A stretch of 64,000 nucleotides of DNA, taken from Labyrinthula sp. Ha. Its lineage: Eukaryota > Sar > Bigyra > Labyrinthulida > Labyrinthulaceae. A program made the translations under genes and the position numbers. Each line of letters opens with the position of its first letter. Position 1 is the first letter of the stretch. Below are positions 45,656 through 55,761 of the stretch, one piece after another. Location of the stretch: positions 2,480,001 to 2,544,000 of the forward strand of contig JAALGZ010000001.1 in NCBI GenBank assembly GCA_015227615.1. Direction: 5' to 3'. Below the pieces are notes generated by a model. The model saw only the letters and a list, made by a program, of their open reading frames with translations. It did no database searches and was not told where the DNA came from.

Positions 45656-48600
45656 TTACATCTTGGCTATACTCGAAGGTCTTAAAACACCCGAGACTGT
45701 CATATTTCGCTTAAACCCATCTATCTGTTTCGTACTATCTTCTGTTTTGTTTACTAGGTTTGAAACACTATTCTCAACTTCATAGAAAGGATTCATAGTT
45801 GAGGAATAAGACTTCAGAGTTTCTGAGATGTACTCGTTTCCACCAATCAAGTGCTCTACACCTTCGCTAGGTATTCGAGTAATGACTGCCTCATCAGATA
45901 TCACCTTCATCGTGTGTTGACGTCGCTCATCCTGATCAAATCCAAGTCCACTTAACAAGCATAATGTATCCCCTTTTTCAACAACCTTATCTGTATCTTG
46001 GACAGAGGCAAGCTTACCACTATGAATATAGTACACAGAGTTGGACCGGTCATTTTGAGAATACAAAATATCGCCTTTTTTTAAAGCGAACTGTTCTGAC
46101 TTCTCGTTATCGTTCGCCAGATTCAACAAATTTCGGCCCCAGTTATGCTTTCTAAAACGACTTGTTTTTTTAATGGCATTGCTAAATTCTGCATCATCCG
46201 AGTTCAAAAGCTCAAAGAATTTATGCTTTTCCAGCATAAGAACTTCACAATCTATTTTACATCTAACAGTTACTGAGTGTTTATTCCGCTTGTTCATAAG
46301 TGCCTGGTCACCAAAATGGTCTCCGGGTCCAAAAAAAGCTAATTTAATAGCTCCTTCTTCCTCAGATGAAGCTTCAACAAAAGCGGAGCCTGACTTCATA
46401 AAATAAAAATGAGTCACAGGCTCTCCTTTCTTAAAAATAGGCTCACCAGCAGCATATTTCTTTTTCCTGCTAGCTGCAAGGGCTTGTATAAATAAGTCAG
46501 TAGAAGCAGGTCCTTCATCAACTTCGCTATGTTTTGATTCCTTTGACATTTTTTCTCCTAACATATATGACAGAAGCTTAGGTTCTGCCACATTTTGTTC
46601 AAGTCCAGCAACGCTTTCATTCCACATTTCTTTTCTCCAACGACTTTGAGCTGACAGGTAGAACAGCAAGAGATCATTCTTCTTAATCAAATCATCCACC
46701 ACCTTCTTCTCAAGCATTAAACATTCAGTATCTTCCAAAGCAGCACAGCCACAGTAATGGCGTGAGTTGTGGTGAAACACGGTTGAGCCTGTGAAATCTC
46801 CAGGACCACGTTCGCCTAAGACAGCTCCCATCGTCTCACCAGCAAATGTTTCTTCTGTTCTGGGCATAATGTATGCACCAAAGAGACCAGATCTTATAAA
46901 GTACAAATACTTTGAATATTCGCCTTCGCGATAAACAACCTCCCCTTGTTTGAACTTACCATGAATGTAAGGTGAATTGTTGTCTCCATAGTGCTTCTTG
47001 AGCAAATAATCAATAAGGTTTTTCAGCCTTTTAGATTGTTGAACTCTCGCTGCTTCAAAAACCTTAGACTTAAGTCCAGGGGAGGCTGCAAGAGCTCTGA
47101 AGAACAGTTCCTTATGGATAAAGGTTACATCAGCGTCTTGAAGAACCTCCAGTGTTGCTGCCCTTTTTGATAAACCGTCTCTTAGTGCTGTCTCTCCTAC
47201 CACAGATCCAGCGCAGACCCTTGAAAATGCTTGTTCAGTTTCTCCTTCTACACCATGCTTTAGCGCAGAGATTCCCTTGGTAATAATAAAAAAACCTTCG
47301 GGTTCATCTCCTTTACTGTAAACATAGTTGTGATCCTCATTGCTAAAAATTGTTCTAAAGTAACACCCGTTCCGTAAAAGTAGGCATTCAAATTCCTCAA
47401 AATTAATTATCTTATCTTTGTCTCCTGGTAATAATTCTTTTCGGTCATGAGCCTCACTAGTTGAGTTGTGCAGGCTCTTTATATTTTCTAATGACAATAA
47501 GCCTGTACTGTCTTTATCAATCAGATTAAACGCCTGCTTAAGAAACGTTTCACACGTCATATCCATTGATCCGCCCTCACTTCCATAATTCAAAGCATTA
47601 GCCAAGGTCACAAGAAGCAGCGCACGAACGAAGGTATCTATGACATAGTCCTTTTGAAAACTGGACATTCCTTTTGGCTCCTTTTCCAGCAACCTATGCA
47701 AGTTTCTAAGTCTAGGGTCAGACTGCAGAGGGTGGACCCAAGAATTCGGTAACTTATCGAACACTTCCTCTAGGGAAGGAGCTTCCTTATTCTCTGATGT
47801 TTTGAACCTGTTAATTAGCTTGGATAACCTCCGTTTAAGCTTATGAAAATTCCCACCTGAGTCAGATGATAACTTAGAGTTTTCTTTCATAGCGCCCACA
47901 ACAAAAGGATGTTTTTGGACTTCAACAGAGCTTATTCTTTTTTTTGGATCGGGTTGTAATAATTTTCTTATAAGATCTTTTGCTTCAGGTGGAACGTGGG
48001 ATCCAAGCTTTTTTCCACCTTTCATATACTTGTCTGGAAAAGTCAAATAATAATTATCGGCGAGTATATTTCTGATGATCTTTCTTTCACACCCAGTGGC
48101 TTCACTATCAAAAGGGTGACAACCGTACAAAATAATATATAAAACAATACCAAGGGCCCATAAATCTATCTTCCTGGGATCGTAATCGCTCAGATTCATG
48201 CGAGATTTCGCCTTGCCTTTTCTAAGAGTTTGCAGAACTTCTGGTGGACTGTATACAAGAGTACCCACACTTTTCTCAACCGTAGATCTCTTTATATCTC
48301 CAAGTTTATCAGTAAATTGATCCAGCTTCGTTGCTTGACCGAAATCAACTATGAATCATAAACGAAACACAAACATACCAATTCTACAGTCCGTCGGATG
48401 TCCATCACCCACATGAGACTCATCACAAAATACAATATTCTCAGGTTTCAAATCAGAATGGGAATATCCTGAGTTATGGATATGCTGTAGAGCAGAGTTC
48501 ATGTTCTTTACGAGCTCACCTGCATAAGACAACTTCTCTTCCCCATCAACAACCCGTGAATTAGTTGGGTATATCCCGTGTTTCTCCAACACATTGATAA

Positions 48601-49288
48601 GTTCCCCATCTTCACATAGCTCCGATATTATAAAATAATTCCCATCACAGTTTAAAACCTCACTTACGTGTATTATATGATCATGTCCTTTAACTCGACG
48701 TAACACGTGGACTTCCTCGAAAAGATCATTAGCAGACATACTGTCATGAGAAACAACTTTTATTGCAACTGATTTTCCAGTAAGATTCTCTATTCCCTTA
48801 AATACTTTTCCATAGGCTCCAACTCCAAGAACATCTTTTACATCAGACATCTTTTCAGCATTAAAGGTGTAGCGGTCACGTAGCTGCTCTAAAGTAACTG
48901 TTTCAGCTACTGATCTAGGCTGCATATTTAGCTTTGTAGAGTTATGAATAGCTGTCGTACTCCATTTTTTTCTTCTTGACATCCCAGTAAGTATATTAAA
49001 TAAACTAGTCGGCTCTTCGCGTACCTGAATGAGATCTCCAGGGGTGGTGTCTTCTTTACTCGACTGGGAACGATAAATTGCATATCCACAAACTGACGCT
49101 GAACCAAATAGGGCAAGTGCGGATAAAACTGTTCGTATTGGATCACCAGTTTCCAAATGTTGAGTTGAAGCTCCGGTAGATGTGGAAACGGGTGTTGAAC
49201 TTGCCTTTCTCTTTGTTTCTAGAGAGTGAAAGAAGTTAGTTTTATAAGTGACTTTCCAATTTGTGTTCAAACTAAGAAGCCTTTTCAT
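45656..49288 (-). CDS. Membrane-anchored kinase with EF-hand-like and four cNMP-binding-like domains
   Basis: About 1200 aa; exons 49288..48379 and 48348..45656 with a 30-nt intron just before DFG. The start is the first in-frame ATG; the frame is open to 49435. N-terminus is basic with one hydrophobic segment (about 51-71), a possible membrane anchor or mitochondrial signal. The kinase domain (about 150-440) is CAMK-like: GVGAYGKV loop, AIKVV, YSHSDLKPEN (HRD changed to HSD), DFGQATK, GTLVYSPPEV. A helical region then holds two EF-hand-like loops (DKDSTGLLSLE near 585, DKDKIINFEE near 616). Four cyclic-nucleotide-binding-like repeats fill 640-1150. Only the first has an intact phosphate-binding cassette (VGETALRDGLSKRAA, with Glu and Arg); the others are degenerate. 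Likely regulated by Ca2+ and cyclic nucleotides; substrates unknown. Confidence 0.88.
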
Positions 49289-52200
49289 CTTTTTTACATA
49301 AACGCGGATGGAATAGAATAATTCTTTTTTCCTCAAGTACTTTGAGGAAATCTCTTTGATTTCGAAACTTCTTGAAGTTGCTTTCCCAGATACGGGAGCA
49401 GAAGTCAAATTTGGAGGGTAAAATACAATGCTCAAAAAAGCAATACGGTGTTACTGCTGAGATTACAAGGACAACAGTGCTCTGAGCTGTGACTTGCGCT
49501 TCGACATCGGATCGCTTATAGACTTGAAGAACTCTCCTGAAGAAAAAGAGTATATCAGAAAAAAAAAACATAACATTTTGCAACATAAAGACAGGGGATA
49601 AAAGATGGTTAACTTTATAATATGAGCATATGTTGCGAGGTGTTAGCTGGTAAGCTAACGAAAGACGAAGATTATTTTCATCTGAAACTAATAACGAGTT
49701 CAACTTTGCTTTCTGTCTTAATTTTCGTGCTAAATGTTTCTCATAGCGAACTAAGACTTCATCAGAGGCGAGAACAAGACTGTGAACAGTATTTCGAACA
49801 GTAGCTCCTTTCAGTAAAATGAATCAAGAAGGCATTATATGTAAGTCAAGTGTAGACAAACGCTTGGAAGAGGATAATCCGTCTAAGCAACACGTCAAAA
49901 CCTTATTTCGTTAATCCCCAAAAGTAAAATCTTTACCAGTTGTTCATTTACTAGTGACATCTAAGTGACTAATGTACTATTAGTATTCACATTTCGAGCG
50001 ATTTTTTTTTCTGAATGTAGCAACCAGACCAATATAGGCCTGAATCTTATTACATGTATAGTTACACAACAATGAGGCCCTTTAACCAAGTGCTATCCTC
50101 TTAGCGATTAAAGCCTAACTTTTTCGTATTAATATGCTTTCTATTCGGAAACATAAAGCACTCAGCATGTGTTACCCTTGAAAGAGCTCATTCGAATATA
50201 ACATACTAATAAAGGTATCTCTCCGATGGGTATTGCGGCTATTGATGTGTGCAATATATTTGCTTTTTCTAACCAGAAGCCTTGCTGCATAACCTGTTCT
50301 TTCACTAATCCTTACACTATTTCAAGAACTAAGTTACTCGAGGGATCCTGAGGAAGCTTTGGGCTATTCTTCTAGTAACAACATAACCAAGCATATATTC
50401 TAAGCCCTATTTATCTCAAGCTTCGTGAATGAATGGGAGATAATTTTGAAAGCCTATAAGGAAAAAAACATATAATCACTCCCAAGTTTCCTCAAACCGC
50501 AATCCGAATCAATATTTTTAAGTACTATTATTTTCAAGAAAACAAGAACACTACAAATAAATTTCGTGCCATTCTGAAAGAGCTCAGTCTACCCAGCTAA
50601 ACTTGTTGGTAAAATGTTACTAAATCATTAGAAGCAGTTCACGTGGTCTACTACTAGGTGTATTGAGATGAAGCTTGAGTGACCTTAATGCAACAAATAA
50701 GTATTTTCAAGGATTAGGATGACTTTGAAATTAGCTGATGGTACTAGAAAATAAAGAGCTAACACGGAACAGGGCTGGTGTATGAATGTCTCTTAGTAAG
50801 AAATAGTCCTATATTATTCATATTACCTCTTGGGAGATTACTCAACGGCTTATCCTAAGAACTATTACAAGAATAAGTTACGGTTTTTTCTCACTAGAAT
50901 ATACTTTCAAAACAATATCTATCCCCTAATGCAAGCAGATGTTCCAGGTACATTAGATTAATAATATAGTTGCAGACATAGAGAATAAAATTGGGAAATA
51001 GTCTGTCTTTTCTGCCCTCAAATAGTTTTCTATAGCTTCAGTGCTCGCTTTCTTTATATTAAAGTTTGAAAGTATGTGCGTGGCAAACATTATAATTCCA
51101 TGTCTACAAATGGCTTAATGTTATAGTCTCTTCTTATTCAATCGATTTAGGCTAAAACTCATCCTCAAAAGCTGTCACTATTATCGTAGCCCTTTTAGAA
51201 AACTTTTACCCGGATATTGTACCGGGGATTAGAAAACCTTTCTCTTCAGGTTCAAGTGTTGCTCTATTTTTAATCATAGCTATGAAAATAATCATTAAGA
51301 TGATCGAGCCCTCGAACAACCTTGCTCATCAAAGTATAGTTGCAAAAACCCATGATGAAAAATGAAACAACCTTTCTACTCTAATAGTCATTCATTGGGG
51401 TGTGCGACGGGAATTACTAATACCCATGTTAAACATGTTTAACGAAGTGCACTGCCCAGAAACATTATTGGACAGGTAAAACAATCCGTACCATCTGGTG
51501 CTATTCAAGCTATGCGGTTAAACCTTTCCGTTCTATATGGAATGTCATAAACAATTGTTGAGATAATTAATTCTTTAAGAAATGTTCTAGAACACTCGGA
51601 AAACTTTGTAAACTATTTTTCTTGGCGGTGGTTATGATGGTTTTATCTTTCCATATGACATACTAATGAAGCTTGATTTCTTAAAGTTATGAGTCGTGTG
51701 TGTTAAAACATAAGTTAGAAAAAATCCTCATGGAGTCTTTGGCGTATCAAGATTAGTTGAATTTAGAGCTGTTTTCTATTCTTTTCATTTCAGTTTTCTT
51801 AGTTTCAAAAAACATCTATGCTTTAGAGCTGTACGTAACGATTTCCACTTAAAACGAAGTGCATTCACCTTTTTCAGAATTCAAATTATGCAATATTTAT
51901 CTCCGATCTAAATGGTAAAAACTTTCTACAAAGAACGTAACTCTAAACAAGACATAGAAGCCTAAATGAGTTTAGATAATCAGAACCCTGAGTTCATCTT
52001 TGTAAACCTCACTAAATAACTGAAGATGCTTATTAAGCCGGTTTATCAAGATTTAGTAAAGATATCCAGCCCAAGAGCTATTTGATTTTATTCTAATAGT
52101 TTTCTAGCCCGTTGATGACATGAAAACAATTGATTTAAATAAATATGAGATTAAGGTTGGACATTATCCACAGTTGACAATTTAGTCATAAGAAATGATT

Positions 52201-52960
52201 ATTACACATATTTTTATATAGAATTGCTAAATTATTTATATATAATAAGAAGTACATACCTAAAAGAATGAAGATAGATGGAATGGAAAAAATAATGAAA
52301 ACTGCGAACGCATGTTGTCAAAAAACTCGTTAGTAGTTCTATCTCTTGCTTTTCTTATTAGAGGTTCAATATCCCTTAAACGCAAGGCTAGGGGCTACTT
52401 AATTTTTACTAAATATTACCATACATGATTCAATATTTATTAATTAAATGAATTTTACTATTGATTTAGAGGATCTTATGTAAGAGTTCTTCCTTTACCC
52501 CAGTGAAAAAATAACAAGTTAGACTGTCTCCATTTTGAGTTCTTTGGCTAAACATCAGGGAACCGTTTTATTCAACAAGTTTTTAAGGCTCTTAATTTTG
52601 AATATTAGCCTTTTCAAATAATTTTGAGTTATTCTTCTTTATTTAAATCAATTTGATTTCGCATTAAACTTTCTTGCACTGCTTGTCCTCTTAGTTTGAG
52701 TTAAAGGCCCACTTCTAACACACATCAAGCTGCAATAAGCTTCATAATAGTTTCTTAAGATTTTAAATAGTTTTTCTTTTGATTAAGTTATTTATATGTC
52801 ATACTTTTTATCAATTATCTCAATATCAAGAGGTCGCGAAACCTTCTGTTTCATGCCTATGTTTAAGAATATGTAACAGTCTAGTCATAATGGTGCATTA
52901 CCAGAGTTGTTTAGAAGATCAACAGTTTCTGCGGTGTACTAGTGAACATATCTTTTCACT
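49289..52960. other. Gene desert, about 3.7 kb
   Basis: No supported gene. The first 150 bp continue the open frame of the kinase gene upstream of its first ATG and could hold a 5' exon or leader. The rest is AT-rich. A 60-codon plus-strand frame at 49622..49804 has a hydrophobic stretch but no recognisable family. Confidence 0.5.
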
Positions 52961-53901
52961 ATGGCATTTAACACTCGATTCAAGTTTGAAGAAAAGCTAG
53001 GGTCTGGTGCATTTGCGGTTGTTTACATGGGATTAGATAAAAAGGAGAATAAGAAAGTCGCAATTAAGAAGATACTTAATAAGTCCTCTCAAATTGGTTT
53101 GGATTGGACGGCTTTGCGGGAAATTAAGTTATTGAATGAATGCAAGAGTGAGTTTGTATTGAGAGTATAAATTCTTATTAAATTGAATTTTAGTTAGTTA
53201 GTGTATTTGCTGACAAAAAAAGCTTAAATTTAGTGTTGGAATACTGCCCTTCAGACCTGGAAAAAGTTGTGCGTGGCGAAATTATCCTTCTAGAAAAAGA
53301 CATTAGACAATGCCTTTTAATGACCTTGAAAGGGCTAAAAGTTCTTCATGATAACTGGATAATCCACAGAGATATCAAACCAGAAAACTTGCTTATATCT
53401 TCAGACAAAAAAATCAAAGTTGCTGATTTTGGTTTGGGAAAAGTTTTTGGTGAACCAGACAGAAAATATACAGATGAAGTTGTAACCTTACCATACAGAT
53501 CTCCTGAACTTCTTTTTGGCGCTACTCAGTATAGTTTTGGGGTAGATATATGGGCAGTAGGATGTACTCTAGCAGAGTTAATGATACGTGAAATCTTTCT
53601 TCCAGGTACAAGTGATAGCGATCAGCTTGGAAAAATATTCTACATCTTTGGAACTCCAACCCAACAATCTTGGCCGCTACATGATAAACTATCAAAATAC
53701 GTTCAGTTTTCACCTGCAAAAGGTATTGATCTTAAGCGACGATTTCCTGCTGCATCAGATTCGACTATTCAGTTCTTGAAAGAGTTAATGGCTCTTAATC
53801 CAAACAAAAGAATATCGGTGGAAGAAGCTTTGAATCATGTTTATTTCGAAGGAGAAATTTCTGGCGTGAATGAACTTCCTTTTGATCAGCTGTTGAAGTA
53901 A
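52961..53901 (+). CDS. CDK7: CDK7-like cyclin-dependent kinase
   Basis: Two exons, 52961..53164 and 53194..53901, with a 29-nt intron; 303 aa. CDK7 with cyclin H is the CDK-activating kinase and the TFIIH kinase that phosphorylates the RNA polymerase II tail. Diagnostic features: GSGAFAVVYMGLD loop, K36 in AIKKI, the CDK7-type DWTALREIKLLNE helix (animals: NRTALREIKLL), HRDIKPEN (H126-D128), ADFGLGKVFG, VDIWAVGCTLAELM, FLPGTSDSDQLGKIF, FGTPTQQSWP. The activation segment departs from the family: TRWYRAPE is TLPYRSPE here. Somewhat shorter than animal CDK7 (346 aa) at both ends. The stop is 29 nt from the start of the same-strand ADAM protease gene. Confidence 0.9.
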
Positions 53902-53930
53902 GAAATAGTTGCACGTTTAAATACCAAAAC

Positions 53931-55761
53931 ATGTGTATCTTTTTGAAAAGAAAACTTTTATGTGTATTGACTTTGAGTCTTCTCTCTGTACTTGAAGGAA
54001 GAGTAGGCAAAAATAAGGAAGACCTTAAGTTCGATAAAGTTAAGTATTATTCTCTTATAACGGATGCTGGGCAAAATATAACAAACTTAAGCTTAGTTGA
54101 TAAACATAGGGCTCTCGATGATACTACTGGACTTAATCTCGAGCTTAATTTTGATTCCTATGATTCGGATGTACCTGACGTATCCTGCGAGAACTTACTG
54201 CCCGTGAATCATTTATGCTCGGTAGATGTGGATGTTATAGTAGATAGAATTACAAGTGCGGGTAGAGAACAAACTACTGGCCATTTGTGCAGTACATATG
54301 CTGATGTGGCATACAGCTGTGTAATAACTCTCACTGAGGATGGCCTTCAAGGTTATCAGACAACAGACGTAGTTAACTTTCAAACTTTAGACTTTTTAAT
54401 TAAAACATGTGACGACCAGCAGGATGAAACTTGTGCATATATTAATGATGATGACGGAGAATTTTTCTGTGAGTATATTGATATTCAAGGGGAAAATGAA
54501 AGGAAAAAGAAAATGGTATCTTCAGAAATTCATAATCTCAAGGTTGGATTTAAGAATCTTAGGGTTATTAGTAAAAGACACACGCAGCGTAGTCTAGGTA
54601 ATTTGGAACTATGGGATGGGTGCTATGCAGGCAGTGAAGACTTAAATGCCTTGCACATAGGCATATCAATAGGCTCAGAGTTGTTCTCTTCTTCACTGTT
54701 AGAATCATCAGTTGATAGAACTGTTAAATGGGTTGAAGCGATAGTTACGGATACAAATGTTATTTACTCACAGCAGCTTAATGTGAAACTCTTGGTGAAA
54801 CATATAGAGATTGTGGATTATGAAGCTGGAGGATCAAAGGTTTGGGATAATCCTGGTTGCGTAGATACTATTAATGAGCAACTCTCAAATTATGCAAGTA
54901 CGGTGTCTCCTTCACAACAGGCAATATGGCATGTGTTTGATCACTGCTATAAACAACGTATGTCTCTATTATTTTTAATTGTTAGCGCGTTCAGGGGTAG
55001 CATACACGAATGCTCTTTGTAATATGGTGTATAACAAAGGAATAACACATATTTCTGGATATGCAAAAACTTGGCTTACCTTTGCACATGAGATTGGACA
55101 CAATATGGGGGCTCAGCATAGTTTCGAAGAAGGTGTTGGAACTACGGGAGGTACTTAAATGCTTGTTTTATCTGTAGGAGTTATGGATTATGGTGCAAAG
55201 TTATTGGATCATGAGTACCAATTTAATGAGAAGTATAGAAAAGAGGAGATATGCAGTGGCCTTGAGAGAAGTAGAAGCGTTTGTCCAATGCAGTGGACGT
55301 CACTCAGTGACCTCGAGAACTGTGGAAATGGGGTGATTGATGTTGGTGAAGAATGCGAGTGTTTTCTTGGCATAACAGATTGCACGTGTTGTAGTTCATG
55401 TCAGCTGAAAGAAGTGAACGGGAAAATGGCCCAGTGTGACCCTATACATAACCCGTGCTGTGATTCTAGTTGTATGTTTAAGGATACGACTGCACAATGT
55501 GAAAATTCCGATGGAGCTGGTTATTGCCGGAATGGACACTGCAGTTTTCCTATCTGCAAGAGCTTAGGTTTAGATGGGTTTTGTGGTATTAATCCTGCTA
55601 ACCCATGCAAATTGAAATGTGAACTTTCTGGTGTATGCTATGATATGGAGGGTTGGCTGGCAAATGGAGAGCCAGTTAATGAGATTAGAGATGGTGCATT
55701 TTGTAGGACAGATTCACTTAACGCTGGGAGTTGCGTTGGTGGGCAATGTGTCTTAAGCTAG
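53931..55761 (+). CDS. Secreted ADAM-type (M12B) metalloprotease with disintegrin/Cys-rich domains
   Basis: Three exons, 53931..54957, 54986..55150 and 55178..55761; introns of 28 and 27 nt; 591 aa. Signal peptide (1-23, KRKLLCVLTLSLLSVL core), a pro-region to about 220 ending in the basic SKRHTQR, then a reprolysin catalytic domain. The zinc motif HEIGHNMGAQH (about 377-387) is completed by the Met-turn VMDYG, which is split by the 27-nt intron, and by FNEKYRKEEICSGL. The region between zinc motif and Met-turn is short. A disintegrin-like segment begins NCGNGVIDVGEECECF and a Cys-rich segment continues to the end (CVGGQCVLS). The layout resembles ADAM10/17, but there is no transmembrane segment or tail, so the enzyme is predicted to be secreted. 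An alternative first acceptor (CAG at 54994) would remove three residues in frame. Confidence 0.9.

Noticed and set aside
49289-49703. N-terminal extension or separate minus-strand gene upstream of the CNB kinase
   Set aside because: The open frame continues to 49435 but without an ATG, and a second frame (49272..49703) has no domain. I used the ATG at 49288 and note that a 5' exon is possible.
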